The notes under the pieces are model-generated. The model did no database searches and had not been told where the DNA came from. It saw only the letters and a list, made by a program, of their open reading frames with translations. The translations under genes were made by a program, and so were the position numbers. A stretch of 64,000 bases of DNA from Methylorubrum rhodinum (GTDB taxonomy: Bacteria; Pseudomonadota; Alphaproteobacteria; Rhizobiales; Beijerinckiaceae), in contig NZ_JACHOP010000012.1 of assembly GCF_014199935.1 (NCBI RefSeq), forward strand, positions 1 to 64,000. Reading direction: 5' to 3'. Below, in pieces: positions 1-8,673 of this stretch. Every line of letters starts with the position of its first letter. Positions within the stretch are counted from its first letter, which is position 1.

Positions 1-72
1 GATGTCGCGACCGGCCGTCTTGCCTGCGTCGCCTGCCTCATGGCCGCCAACGCCCTCAACAATCCAGCCTAA
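1..72 (+). CDS. Transposase C-terminus (partial)
   Basis: Only the last 23 codons are present, ending in ALNNPA and a TAA stop at 70-72. The frame is open to the window edge and stops just before the IS inverted repeat at 83-98, which is where a transposase normally ends. No catalytic motif is visible in so short a piece, so the assignment rests on the position next to the inverted repeat and not on protein similarity. Confidence 0.5.
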   Translation, partial: DVATGRLACVACLMAANALNNPA

Positions 73-98
73 GCTTTCGTCCTCAAACAGGCTCTGAG
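1..98 (+). mobile_element. Right end of an IS5-like insertion sequence
   Basis: The window opens inside an insertion sequence. A reading frame closes at 70-72, and 26 bases later there is a 16-base end sequence, TCAAACAGGCTCTGAG (83-98). The identical sequence occurs at 4455-4470 as the outer end of a second, deleted copy whose transposase reads the other way, so these are the terminal inverted repeats of one IS type. The IS5-like assignment rests on the transposase N-terminus preserved in the second copy. The left part of this element lies outside the window. Confidence 0.65.
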
Positions 99-183
99 CA
101 TGAGACGGACGAAGCCGACCCTGTGCAAGAGGCGGTCGGTCATGCGCGAAGCGGATCCCACAGCTCTGCCGCCGTCGGCGCGC

Positions 184-540
184 TCACCCCACCATCCGCC
201 GCATGACGGCGGTGATCTCGTGCTTCTTGTAGGGCTTGGTGAAGAACACGCCGCGGGCCGGCAACTCGTCGCTCCGGAGCAGCCGTTTGCCCGAGACGAT
301 GATGAGTTCGATGGGCGGCCAGCGGTCCCGGACGGTCGCGGCGAACTGCATCCCGCTAAGGCCGCCGGGCATGTCGATGTCCGTGAACACGACGCGGATG
401 TCGGGTCGGCTCTCCAGCACGCGAACCGCCTCGACCGCGCCCGCGACGTCGACCACGTCGAAGCCCGCGTCCTCGACCAGATCCACCGCCATCAGGCGCT
501 GGAGCGGTTCGTCCTCGACCACGAGCACGACGGGCCGCAT
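184..540 (-). CDS. Single-domain response regulator
   Basis: A receiver-only protein of 118 residues. The acidic pair is at VVEDEP (residues 8-11), the phospho-acceptor aspartate is D54 in FTDIDMP, and the conserved lysine is K102 in FTKPY. There is no output domain, so it probably passes phosphate on or acts through protein contacts, like other receivers paired with HWE kinases. It starts 32 bases downstream of the kinase stop on the same strand, so the two are probably one operon and a cognate pair. The start is the ATG at 538-540; longer readings of this frame only run through the kinase gene out of phase. Confidence 0.9.
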   Translation of the reverse strand: MRPVVLVVEDEPLQRLMAVDLVEDAGFDVVDVAGAVEAVRVLESRPDIRVVFTDIDMPGGLSGMQFAATVRDRWPPIELIIVSGKRLLRSDELPARGVFFTKPYKKHEITAVMRRMVG

Positions 541-572
541 CGGCGGCGTTCCCTGACCCAACCGGACCTCCT

Positions 573-3500
573 TCAAGAATGCTGCAACTGGACGAGGGGC
601 GCGCGCATCGTCGCCTGGAAGCCGGACGGCGGGTAACGAAGGTCCACCCCGCCCGTTCCCACGAGCCCGAGGTGGATCAGCCGCGAGCCGAAGCCCTTGC
701 GCCCGCTGTTGACGGGCGGCGTCGGCGGCGGCCCGCCCCGCTCGGTCCAGTCGAGCGACACCTCGCGCGCCTCGCCCTCGCCCGCCAGCTGCCACTCGAC
801 CGCGACCCGTCCGTCGGGCACCGACAGCGCGCCGTACTTGGCCGCGTTCGTCGCGAGTTCGTGAAGGAGGAGCGACAGCGAGAGCGTCGCGCGCGGCCCC
901 AGATCGAGTTCGGGACCGGCGAGGTCGACGCGGTCGCCGTGTCCGGCATTGGCCAGCACGGCCCGCATCACCTCCCTGGCCGGCGCCGCCGCCCAGCTCT
1001 GGCGCAGCAGCACGTCGTGGGCCGACGAAGGCGCGTGGATGCGGCGCTCGAACGCCTCGACGGGCGCGCGCTCGGGCACCGTGCGCAGCGTCTGGGTGGC
1101 GATGGAGATCACCATCGCGAAGGTGTTCTTGAGGCGGTGCGAGAGTTCCTCGTTGAGCACGCGCTGGTCGGCTTCCGCCTGGAGGCGGGCCACCGCGCTC
1201 TGCACGCGGTCGGCGACGGTGCGCACGAAGGCGAGGTCGTCCCCGGTGAAGGGGTGATGGTCGGCCCAGTTGACGAAGGCGATGCCGACGAGGCGGCCGC
1301 GCTCCAGGATCGGCACGTTGAGCAGCACCCGCACGCCGATGGCCAGCAGCGCCGCCGCATTGTCCCGGGTGCGCGGGTCGCGCGTCACGTCGTCGATGGC
1401 GACGACCTCGCCGCGCTTGAGGTCTTCGATGTAGGAGCCGTAGGTGCGGAAGCCGTGCCGGCCGGCGACCGACACGGTGTCCGGCGCGTGCCAGTCGGTG
1501 AGCACCTCGACCGTCTCGCGCGCGGCGTCGACGAGGCCGTAGCCGGCGCGGGTGGCGTCGTTGACGCGGGCCAGGATGCCGGCGGCGGTTCCGACGAGCG
1601 CGGGCACGGTGTCGAGGTCGCGCAGGCGCTCGCCGAGTTCGAGCAGCGCGTCGCGCCGCGTGTCCGCTTCGACGCGGGCGGTGACGTCCAGGAAGATCAT
1701 GCCGAACCGCTCGGACCCGAGCGGGAAGGCGCGGCCCTCGTACCAGCGCCGCAAGGTGCTGACCCGGCGCGTGAACGTCACCGGTTGCCCGCTCTCGACC
1801 ACGCCGGCGAACTCGTCGACCCACTCGTCCTCGACGCCGGGCAGGACCTCGCGCAGGGTGCGGCCGACGATGCACGCGGGGTCGAGCCCGACGAGGGGCC
1901 CCCAGGCCGCGTTGACGTCGACGTAGCGCCAGTCGGTGATCCGGCCCGCGTGATCGCGCACGACTTCGCCGACGAGGAAGCCCTCGCTCAGCCGCTCGAA
2001 CAGGCCGCGCCAATGCGCTTCGCTCTCGGCGAGGCGCGCCTCGGCCGTCTTCCGGTCGGTGATGTCGACGGCGGTGCCGGAGAAGCGCACGGCCGCGCCC
2101 GCCGCGTCGTGGGTCAGCTGCCCCTTGCACTCGACCCAGCGCAACGCCTCGCCGGGGATGGCCAGGCGGTACTCGACCCCGAACGGAGCCCCCCGCTCGA
2201 AGGTGTCGCGGATGCGGGCGCGCAGCGGTTCGACGTCCTCGGGGACCACGAACGCCTGGAACTGCTCCATGGTGAGGCCGGCGGCGGTGCGCGCGACGTC
2301 GAGCCCGTACAGGCGCGCGAAGCGGGCGTCGCCGTGCAGGAGGTCGGTGTCGACCATCCAGTCCCACAGCCCGACCACGCCGGAGGCGGTCAGCGCCAGT
2401 TGAAGGCGCTCCTCGGTGAGGCGCAGCGCCTGCTCCGCCGCGTGTCGCCCCTCGATGTCGAGGACCACGCCGGGAAAGCTCAGCGGCGTGCCGTCCGGAC
2501 CGTGCTCGACCCGCCCGTTCGCCTCGATCCAATAATAGCGCCCGTCGGCGCGCCGCACCCGGTACTGATGCGCGTAGGCCCCGCCGCGGGCGACGGCCTC
2601 GGCGATGGCCGCCGCCAGCCCGGACCGGTCGTCGGGGTGGACGGTGGCGACGATTTCGGCGAGCGGGACGCCGTCGCGGCCGAGCGCGAGGTCGAGGCCG
2701 AAGGCGTCGGCGAAGGCCTCGTCCGTCGTGAAGCGGTCCGAGGGGATGTCCCAGTGCCACGTGCCGATGATCGCGCCGGCCGCCAGGGCGAGCTGCACGC
2801 GCTGGATGTTCGCGCGGGCCAGGGCCTCGCTCTCGCGCAACGCGGTCTCGGAGCGACGCCGCGCCGTCGTGTCGGCGATGAGCATGGCGACGCGACCGCC
2901 GCCGGCCGGGAACAGGTGGGCGTCGTACCAGCGCCCGAGCGGGGCCGCCTCGCCCTCGAACCGCAGCGGCTTCCCCGTCCTGGCGACCTGCCCGTAGGCG
3001 TCGTGCCAGTGCTGCTCGATGCCGGGGGCGATCGCGTTGGCCCAGCGTCCCACGGCGTCCGACAGCCCGGTGTGACGCTCGAAGGCCGGGTTGGCCGCGA
3101 GCACGCGGTGATCGACCGCGCGACCGTCCTCGTCGAACTTCACCTCGCAGACGCAGAAGCCGGCATCGATGTTCTCGAACAGGGTCCGGTAGCGCTCCTC
3201 GCTGCGGCGTGCCTCCAGCAGGGCCGAGGCCTGCCGCCCGAGCGCGCGCAGGTCGTCGGCCTGATCGGGCGTCAGCCCGCCGGGCCGGGGGACCGTGTCG
3301 ATGACGCACAGCGAGCCCACGACATTCCCGTCCGCCAGCCGCAGCGGCGCGCCGGCGTAGAAGCGGATGCCGGGCTCGCCCGTGACCAGGGGGTTGTCGC
3401 GGGTGCGCGGGTCGGCGGTCAGGTCGGGGATGACGAGGAGGTCGGGCTGGGCGAGGGCGAGCTTGCAGACCGAGCGGTCGAGGTCGGTCTCGCAGGAGGG

Positions 3501-3689
3501 GAAGCCGATGCGGGCCTTGAACCATTGCCGATCGACGGCCACGAGGCTCACCAGGGCGACCGGCACGGCGCAGAGGCGCGTGGCGAGGCGCACGAGATCA
3601 TCGAACCCCTCCTCGGCGGGGGTAGCGAGGATGGCGAGGGCATCGAGTGCCGCGAGGCGCGCCGGATCGGCAACGACGGACGGGTTCAT
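573..3689 (-). CDS. Multi-sensor hybrid-free histidine kinase, GAF-PAS4-GAF-HWE
   Basis: A soluble sensor kinase of 1,038 residues with no membrane segments. Visible order: N-terminal GAF (about 20-165), four PAS-type repeats (about 170-670), a second GAF (about 675-815), then an HWE-family kinase core. The phospho-acceptor is His851 in SHRLKN, the N box is HELATNAAKYG, and a WTERGG motif follows, which is the signature that names the HWE family. The sensed signal cannot be told from sequence; two GAF and several PAS domains suggest small-molecule, redox or light input. I chose the ATG at 3687-3689 because the next upstream start (3800) adds 37 residues unlike a GAF N-terminus. It is followed directly by a receiver protein. 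The pair sits between two IS ends. Confidence 0.9.
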   Translation of the reverse strand: MNPSVVADPARLAALDALAILATPAEEGFDDLVRLATRLCAVPVALVSLVAVDRQWFKARIGFPSCETDLDRSVCKLALAQPDLLVIPDLTADPRTRDNPLVTGEPGIRFYAGAPLRLADGNVVGSLCVIDTVPRPGGLTPDQADDLRALGRQASALLEARRSEERYRTLFENIDAGFCVCEVKFDEDGRAVDHRVLAANPAFERHTGLSDAVGRWANAIAPGIEQHWHDAYGQVARTGKPLRFEGEAAPLGRWYDAHLFPAGGGRVAMLIADTTARRRSETALRESEALARANIQRVQLALAAGAIIGTWHWDIPSDRFTTDEAFADAFGLDLALGRDGVPLAEIVATVHPDDRSGLAAAIAEAVARGGAYAHQYRVRRADGRYYWIEANGRVEHGPDGTPLSFPGVVLDIEGRHAAEQALRLTEERLQLALTASGVVGLWDWMVDTDLLHGDARFARLYGLDVARTAAGLTMEQFQAFVVPEDVEPLRARIRDTFERGAPFGVEYRLAIPGEALRWVECKGQLTHDAAGAAVRFSGTAVDITDRKTAEARLAESEAHWRGLFERLSEGFLVGEVVRDHAGRITDWRYVDVNAAWGPLVGLDPACIVGRTLREVLPGVEDEWVDEFAGVVESGQPVTFTRRVSTLRRWYEGRAFPLGSERFGMIFLDVTARVEADTRRDALLELGERLRDLDTVPALVGTAAGILARVNDATRAGYGLVDAARETVEVLTDWHAPDTVSVAGRHGFRTYGSYIEDLKRGEVVAIDDVTRDPRTRDNAAALLAIGVRVLLNVPILERGRLVGIAFVNWADHHPFTGDDLAFVRTVADRVQSAVARLQAEADQRVLNEELSHRLKNTFAMVISIATQTLRTVPERAPVEAFERRIHAPSSAHDVLLRQSWAAAPAREVMRAVLANAGHGDRVDLAGPELDLGPRATLSLSLLLHELATNAAKYGALSVPDGRVAVEWQLAGEGEAREVSLDWTERGGPPPTPPVNSGRKGFGSRLIHLGLVGTGGVDLRYPPSGFQATMRAPLVQLQHS

Positions 3690-4089
3690 CCCCACCGCTG
3701 TCTCCGCTCGGACGTTTGCGGTCAACTGGATTGTCGGCAAGCGAACGGTCGGAGGGCCACGGTGGGTGAAACAGTGGCGGTTGGGCGAGCACATAGCCAA
3801 CGACGGATCGGCAATCGAAGCGGACGATCGTTAAGTTCGATCAGCCACCCAAAACCCAAAATCGTCGACCGCCGAGAGCGACTTGTCGTGATCTTGGCAA
3901 AGCGACGTCCTGTCGTTTGGCTCGGACCGAGGTTTCGCGAGCTTGAGCGATTTCGCGGTCTTGCGAAGGAGCTTACGCATGTCGCGGGGTATCCGGACGA
4001 GACCGCCGCGCGGCTCCAGGATGCGCCGCACCAAAAGATGTCGTGCAAGTCTCGTACAGGTCATCATGCCGGCTCGGTGCCGTTCCGGA
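3690..4089. other. Intergenic region without a recognisable gene
   Basis: The first 150 bases upstream of the kinase gene should hold its promoter, but I see no convincing -35/-10 pair. The segment 3831-4089 is open on both strands: the deleted transposase frame runs on through it on the minus strand, and a plus-strand frame also crosses it. Neither has a credible start or family motif, so I treat it as non-coding or decayed DNA. Confidence 0.4.
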
Positions 4090-4470
4090 ATGAGAGGCTG
4101 TTTGACGATGCCTGACAGTCTTGGGCCCCGCGTCAGCAGAGCGGCGATCTCAGACCAGAGCCCTTCGGCCTGGAAACGGTCGTGCCACGTGCGCACGGTC
4201 TCCCACGGACCGAAGTCGGTCGGCAGGTAGCGCCACGGGCAGCCCGTCTTCTCCAGATCCAGGCCGGCGTTGACCATCTCCCGCAGGTCCGCCGTCAGCG
4301 GATCGTAGCCGGTCAGAAGCGGCGCGACCGTCGCCCATTGCGCATCCGTCAGGTCGCTCAGGTAGCGACCGCCTCGATCCCGACACGTCTTACGATCTGC
4401 GTCCGTCCACATCTGCTTCTCCTCACGAAGCCAACGCGCAACTGTGCCGCCCAGTCAAACAGGCTCTGAG
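4090..4470 (-). mobile_element. Internally deleted IS5-like element
   Basis: The outer end, TCAAACAGGCTCTGAG at 4455-4470, is identical to the IS end at 83-98. At 4090-4105 there is an oppositely oriented, slightly decayed version (ATGAGAGGCTGTTTGA) that matches the inverted repeat at 13 of 16 positions. Between them lies only the first part of a transposase gene. This gives a 381-base element that kept both ends but lost most of the coding region, so it could move only if a full-length relative supplied transposase in trans. No clear target duplication is visible. Confidence 0.6.
4105..4412 (-). pseudogene. Truncated IS5-family transposase (N-terminal domain)
   Basis: About 100 codons of transposase remain from the ATG at 4410-4412. 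The text LSDLTDAQWATVAPLL and CPWRYLPTDFGPWETV is typical of the DUF4096 N-terminal domain of IS5-family transposases. The DDE catalytic domain is missing because the frame meets the inner inverted repeat at 4105. Translation would run on into unrelated DNA to a stop at 3831. The protein cannot be an active transposase. Confidence 0.75.
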
Positions 4471-4568
4471 GTGCTGCGAGGCAGCCTCGAAGGAGGGCTC
4501 AAGTGTCTCGCGCGATCCCTGGAGGCCTCCTTCGAGGCTCCGCTTCGCTGCGCATCTCAGGATGAGGG
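4471..4568. repeat. Intergenic palindromic repeat (CCTCGAAGGAGG type)
   Basis: The two halves CCTCGAAGGAGG (4488-4499) and CCTCCTTCGAGG (4527-4538) are inverted copies. The right flank reads CTCCGCTTCGCTGCGCATC and then CTCAGGATGAGG. Repeats of this wording are common between genes in Rhizobiales genomes. The deleted IS abuts its left half, which suggests the IS landed inside the repeat. It lies just downstream of the parC stop and could help end that transcript. Confidence 0.55.
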
Positions 4569-4594
4569 GGTTTGGAAAGGGAAGCGGGATCTCC

Positions 4595-6841
4595 TCACTT
4601 CCCGAACCGCTCGAACTTCGGGAAGCTCCGGCTCATCAGCGTGCCGGCCTCGGCGCGGTGGCCGATCCACTTTTCCAGCATGGCGGCGTTGGCGAGCCGC
4701 GTCTGGCCCGAGCCGTCGCGCCAGGGAAGGCCCTCGGCGAGCGTGAAGACGCAGGCGTCGGCGAGATGGCTCAGGCGGCAGCGTTGCAGCCGCACGCCCT
4801 TGCCGCGGGCGAGTTCGGTGAGTTCCGAGGCCGGGAAGACCAGCATCAGCTTGTCCGAGGAGCAGACCGCGACGTGGTCGCCCTCCGCCGGCACGAGGAG
4901 GATGGCCTTGGCGCCCTCGTCGAGGCCGAGGATCGCCTTGCCCTTGCGGGTGTTGGCCACCAGCGCGTCGGAGGGGGCGATGAAGCCGCGCCCGTCGGAG
5001 CCCGCGATCAGCAGCTTGCCGTCCGGCTTGTAGGGGAGCGCGGCGACGATCTCGGTGCCGTCGTCGAGATCGACCATCAGCCGCACCGGGTCGCCGAAGC
5101 CGCGCCCGCCCGGCAGCTTCGCCGCCTCGATGGTGAACACCTTGCCGTTCGAGGCGAGCAGCAGCAGCTTTTGCGTCGTCTCGCTGGGGAACGACACCTT
5201 CAGCGTGTCGTCGCCCTTGAAGGCGACGCCCGACAGGTCGGCGACGTGGCCCTTCAGCGCACGGATCCAGCCCTTTTCTGAGAGAATGACCGTGATGGGC
5301 TCGCGCTCGACCATGGCGGCAGTGAAGTCGATGCCGGCGGTGTCCGGTGGGTTCTCCAGCGTGGTGCGTCGCTTGCCCAGCTTGGTGTCGGGCCCGAAGG
5401 TCTTCTTCACCGCGCGGATCTGCTTGGTGATCTCCGTCCATTGCAGCTTCTCGGACGCCAGCAGGGCCTCGATGCCCTCCTTCTCGGCGCTCAGCGCCTC
5501 GAATTCGCGCTTCAGCTCCATCTCTTCGAGCTTGCGGAGCGAGCGCAGCCGCGTGTCGAGGATGGCGTTGGCCTGGATTTCGGTGAGTTCGAACCGGGCC
5601 ATCAGCGCGGCCTTCGGCTCGTCCTCCTCGCGGATGATGCGGATCACTTCGTCGAGGTCGAGATAGACGATGAGCAGGCCGCCGAGGATTTCGAGGCGCC
5701 GGTCGATCTGGCCGAGGCGATAGGTCGAGCGCCGCTGCAGCACGACCCGGCGGTGGTCGACCCACTCGCGCAGGCATTCGGCCAGCCCGATCACGCGGGG
5801 GACGAGCCCGCCCACCAGCACGTTGAGGTTGAGCGGGACCCGCGCCTCCAGCTCCGAGAGCCGGAACAGCGATTCCATCAGCATCACCGGATCGACCGAG
5901 CGCGAGCGCGGCTCCAGCACGACGCGCACGTCTTCGGCCGATTCGTCGCGCACGTCGGCGAGCAGAGGCAGCTTCTTCTCTTGCAGACGGTCGGCGAGCT
6001 TCTCGATGAGGCGGGCCTTCGGCACGCCGTAGGGAATCTCGGTGACGACGATGTTCCAGGTGCCGCGGCCCAGATCCTCCTTGGCCCAACGGGCGCGCAC
6101 GCGAAAACCGCCGCGGCCGGTGCGGTAGGCCTCGCGGATGGTCTCGGGGCTATCGATCAGGATGCCGCCGGTGGGGAAGTCCGGCCCCTGCACGAAGGTG
6201 CAGAGCTGTTCGGAGGACGCCTCGCGGTTCTGGATCAGGTAGAGCGCGGCGTCGCAGAGCTCGGCGGCGTTGTGCGGCGGGATCGAGGTCGCCATGCCGA
6301 CCGCGATGCCCTGCGAGCCGTTGGCCAGCAGGTTCGGGAAGGCCGCCGGCAGGACGACCGGCTCGTCCTTCTCGCCGTTGTAGGAGGGGCGGAAATCGAC
6401 CGTGTCCTCGTCGATCCCGTCGAGCAGCAGGCGGGCGACCTCGGTGAGCCGCGCCTCGGTGTAGCGGTAGGCGGCGGGGCCGTCGCCGTCGATGTTGCCG
6501 AAATTGCCCTGGCCATCGACCAGCGGATAGCGCTGGGCGAAATCCTGGCTGAGGCGCACCAGCGCGTCGTAGATCGCCTGATCGCCGTGGGGGTGGAAAT
6601 CGCCCATCACGTCGCCGACGATCTTTGCGCATTTCTTGAACGCGGCGGTCGGGTTCAGCCGCAGCAGGTTCATGCCGTGCAGGATGCGCCGATGCACGGG
6701 TTTGAGGCCGTCGCGGGCGTCGGGGAGCGCGCGCTGCATGATCGTGGAGAGCGCGTAGGCGTAGTAGCGCTCCTCCAGCGCCGTCTTCAGTTCGACGCTC
6801 TCGATGCCGTCGCCCGGCGGCGGCGGGACGGGCTGGCCCAT
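4595..6841 (-). CDS. parC: DNA topoisomerase IV subunit A
   Basis: This is the breakage-reunion subunit of topoisomerase IV, which unlinks daughter chromosomes together with ParE. The protein has 748 residues. The N-terminal core contains [16 protein letters not shown], the quinolone-pocket region [17 protein letters not shown], and the catalytic tyrosine Y127 in [10 protein letters not shown]. The C-terminal half carries the weaker beta-propeller repeats ([13 protein letters not shown] and similar). A GyrA would have a longer C-terminus with the GyrA box, which I do not see. A GTTC-N7-GTTC box lies about 135 bases upstream (6974-6988), so DNA damage may affect its expression. Confidence 0.95.
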   Translation of the reverse strand: MGQPVPPPPGDGIESVELKTALEERYYAYALSTIMQRALPDARDGLKPVHRRILHGMNLLRLNPTAAFKKCAKIVGDVMGDFHPHGDQAIYDALVRLSQDFAQRYPLVDGQGNFGNIDGDGPAAYRYTEARLTEVARLLLDGIDEDTVDFRPSYNGEKDEPVVLPAAFPNLLANGSQGIAVGMATSIPPHNAAELCDAALYLIQNREASSEQLCTFVQGPDFPTGGILIDSPETIREAYRTGRGGFRVRARWAKEDLGRGTWNIVVTEIPYGVPKARLIEKLADRLQEKKLPLLADVRDESAEDVRVVLEPRSRSVDPVMLMESLFRLSELEARVPLNLNVLVGGLVPRVIGLAECLREWVDHRRVVLQRRSTYRLGQIDRRLEILGGLLIVYLDLDEVIRIIREEDEPKAALMARFELTEIQANAILDTRLRSLRKLEEMELKREFEALSAEKEGIEALLASEKLQWTEITKQIRAVKKTFGPDTKLGKRRTTLENPPDTAGIDFTAAMVEREPITVILSEKGWIRALKGHVADLSGVAFKGDDTLKVSFPSETTQKLLLLASNGKVFTIEAAKLPGGRGFGDPVRLMVDLDDGTEIVAALPYKPDGKLLIAGSDGRGFIAPSDALVANTRKGKAILGLDEGAKAILLVPAEGDHVAVCSSDKLMLVFPASELTELARGKGVRLQRCRLSHLADACVFTLAEGLPWRDGSGQTRLANAAMLEKWIGHRAEAGTLMSRSFPKFERFGK

Positions 6842-6925
6842 CGTTCACTCCAAGGCTCATCAGACCGGACGACGACTCTTCGTCGTCCGCCCCCGCGAAT
6901 GCGAGGCGGCGATCGTTTGCCGGAC

Positions 6926-6957
6926 GCAGCGCGGGCGGCCTCGGCCGTCCGCGCTGC
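6926..6957 (-). terminator. Strong hairpin between recO and parC
   Basis: A long GC-rich inverted repeat, GCAGCGCGGGCGG against CCGTCCGCGCTGC, forms a stem of about 13 pairs downstream of the recO stop. There is no T-run on the minus strand, so it is not a classical Rho-independent terminator. It may instead pause transcription or protect the recO mRNA end. Confidence 0.3.
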
Positions 6958-6973
6958 ACAAAAGCACCACGAA

Positions 6974-6988
6974 GAACATAGCACGAAC
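6974..6988 (-). promoter_or_regulatory. Candidate LexA (SOS) box upstream of parC
   Basis: The sequence GAACATAGCACGAAC is, on the minus strand, GTTC-N7-GTTC, the direct-repeat SOS box known for alphaproteobacterial LexA. It lies between the recO stop (6993) and the parC start (6841). With base composition near 70% GC I would expect roughly one such match per 64 kb by chance, so the position between genes is the main argument. Confidence 0.4.
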
Positions 6989-6992
6989 ATCG

Positions 6993-7733
6993 TCACCCCT
7001 GGCCAGTGCCGTGTGCGACGAATCGTGCCCGCTCCTCCGGCGGCGCCAGCGCGCGGGGGCGCCAGACGTGCTGATCGAGGAAATACCCCGTCAAGGTAAA
7101 CCCCTCCCGAACGTCGTGGGCGTCGGGCGTGCGCCAGCCGCTGCCCGGCTGCGCGCGGTCGCGCAGGAACGGCGGGAGCGCCAGCAGCCGGTCGCGGTAC
7201 GGCTCGCCCGCCGAGGCGCTGACCGCGCGCCCGCTCTTGGGGGAGACGTAGATCAGGGCATCGTTGGCGCCCGTCGCCGCGCATTGCGCGAGGTCGAGCC
7301 CGAAGCCAAGGCCGGCCAGCACCGCGAGTTCGAACCGCACCATCAGGGCCGGGGCGATCTCGGGGGAATCGAGATGCTCGATCAGGATGCGGGCGGCCTC
7401 GTAGAGATCGGGATGGGGGTCCCGCTCCGGCAGCAGCCGCAGCAGGGCGCAGAGATGGCCGATCCCGTAAAGCGCCAGCCCCGAGCCCATCAGCCGCGAC
7501 ACCTCCGAGCGCAGGGGCTCGACCGTGTAGGCACCGAGCGACGCATCGAGCCGCGCCCGCCACGTCGCGCGGACGAGGTTGCCCGGCTGGAGCACCGGCT
7601 GCATCCGCCGCGAGCGCCCGCCATGGACGAGCCCGAGATGGCGCCCGCGCTCCGGCGTCATCAGTTCGAGCACGACCGACGTCTCGCCGTGCCTGCGCAG
7701 GCCCAGCACGAGGCCCTCGTCGATCCATTGCAT
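6993..7733 (-). CDS. recO: DNA repair protein RecO
   Basis: RecO helps load RecA onto SSB-coated single-stranded DNA in the RecF pathway. The protein has 246 residues, a normal length. The N-terminal OB-fold is recognisable from MQWIDEGLVLGLRRHGETS and GLVHGGRSRRMQP, and the helical domain from GIGHLCALLRLLPERDPHPDLY. The zinc-binding cysteines found in some RecO proteins are absent, as in other alphaproteobacteria. It is followed on the same strand by parC. A copy of the 110-base repeat and a T-rich stretch lie upstream of the start. Confidence 0.93.
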   Translation of the reverse strand: MQWIDEGLVLGLRRHGETSVVLELMTPERGRHLGLVHGGRSRRMQPVLQPGNLVRATWRARLDASLGAYTVEPLRSEVSRLMGSGLALYGIGHLCALLRLLPERDPHPDLYEAARILIEHLDSPEIAPALMVRFELAVLAGLGFGLDLAQCAATGANDALIYVSPKSGRAVSASAGEPYRDRLLALPPFLRDRAQPGSGWRTPDAHDVREGFTLTGYFLDQHVWRPRALAPPEERARFVAHGTGQG

Positions 7734-7780
7734 GGGGGGAAGATAGTCTTTTTTTGGATGTTCGGGACGGACCCCGCGCC

Positions 7781-7896
7781 GTCATCCCGGGGCCGCGAAG
7801 CGGAACCCGGGACCCACCCGCGATGCGCGGTGGAAGCTCAGTGTCGCGGCCAGTCGTGGATTCTGGGTTCTCGCCTTCGGCGAGCCCCGGAATGAC
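7781..7896. repeat. Family A intergenic repeat, copy 1
   Basis: An element of about 115 bases begins GTCATCCCGGGG and ends CCCCGGAATGAC, so its ends are inverted copies. Internally it has GGACCCACC and GTGGATTCTGGG. Four further copies lie at 19344, 45201, 53601 and 56255. All five are between genes. Confidence 0.8.
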
Positions 7897-8021
7897 GGCG
7901 GAGCGTCTGTGAGAAGCCTTGGAGGTTCCTCATCCGATTCCTGCGCTTCGATTGCGCCACCGGGCCTGTTTCACGCCCTGCGCGAAACGGCTACGCTTCT
8001 TCCGGGGCGGGAGATTCGGCG

Positions 8022-8438
8022 ATGCGCAGCGGCGGCGGGGTGTGGGGCGCGGCAGTGCTCGCGACTTGGCTCGCCGTGTGGCTCGGCGCCTGCACCGCGA
8101 CGTCGCCGCTGCCTCCGCCCGGTGCGGCGGCTGGTACCCTACGCGAACGCATCGCCGCGCTGGCGCTGGGGCAGGTCGAGTTCGGCTCGGTCTCGCTCTT
8201 GCCGGTGCGGCTGGAGCACAGCCGGCTGGCCGGCCCGTTCGAGGATGGCGGGCGGCGGCTCTACTGCGTCAAGACGCGGATGTACGGGCGGACCTTCGGG
8301 AAGCCGGAGCGGCCCAAGATCGTGGTGCGCGACGAAGGCGGCGCGCTCAGCGTGCTGCGCGACGAGGACGATGTGTGCGAGGGGCACCGGAGTGAGCCGT
8401 TTCCGGAGCTGGATACGGCGGCGGGCGCGCCGGCCTGA
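8022..8438 (+). CDS. Small putative lipoprotein
   Basis: A protein of 138 residues. A hydrophobic signal segment (VWGAAVLATWLAVWLGAC) ends in the lipobox LGAC, so it is probably lipidated and anchored to a membrane from the periplasmic side. The mature part has a conserved-looking core (RLYCVKTRMYGRTFG, KIVVRDEGG) with cysteines in YCVK and DVCEG. I do not recognise a family and cannot give a function. A GGGAG ribosome site precedes the ATG at 8022. A family B repeat begins immediately after the stop. Codon usage is like that of the neighbours. Confidence 0.7.
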   Translation: MRSGGGVWGAAVLATWLAVWLGACTATSPLPPPGAAAGTLRERIAALALGQVEFGSVSLLPVRLEHSRLAGPFEDGGRRLYCVKTRMYGRTFGKPERPKIVVRDEGGALSVLRDEDDVCEGHRSEPFPELDTAAGAPA

Positions 8439-8440
8439 AC

Positions 8441-8600
8441 CCTCCCCCCTCTGCGGGGGAGGGTGTCCGCGGAGCGGACGGGAGAGGGGAGCGACGGCGG
8501 CGCCTGGCCGCGTTCGACGGTGAATTCTCCGGAAGCGTCGCTCCCCTCTCCCGACCCTCGCCTACGCGAGGCCCACCCTCCCCCGCAGAGGGGGGAGGGA
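8441..8600. repeat. Family B palindromic repeat, copy 1
   Basis: About 160 bases with inverted ends: CCCTCCCCCCTCTGCGGGGG at the left, mirrored by CCCCCGCAGAGGGGGGAGGG at the right. Inside is a second inverted pair, GGGAGAGGGGAGCGACG against CGTCGCTCCCCTCTCCC. It follows directly on the lipoprotein stop and may also act as its transcript end. A closely similar copy is at 21556-21710. Confidence 0.8.
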
Positions 8601-8673
8601 TGTGCGGTGGCGGTCGGATAGGCCAATCTCATGGCGGCCTTGAGCCGCCACGGGTTGCGCCGCGCCGCCCGGA

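Noticed and set aside
579..4115. Plus-strand open frame of 1,178 codons opposite the kinase gene
   Set aside because: It is the antisense shadow of a GC-rich gene. No domain is recognisable, whereas the minus strand encodes clear GAF, PAS and kinase motifs.
3831..4115. Plus-strand stretch with transposase-like words (WLG, FRGLAKEL)
   Set aside because: The resemblance is limited to a few residues, there is no start or terminal repeat in that orientation, and the inverted repeats assign this area to a minus-strand element.
8441..8600. CRISPR array
   Set aside because: The repeats here are inverted palindromes, single at each place. There are no regularly spaced direct repeats and no cas genes in the window.
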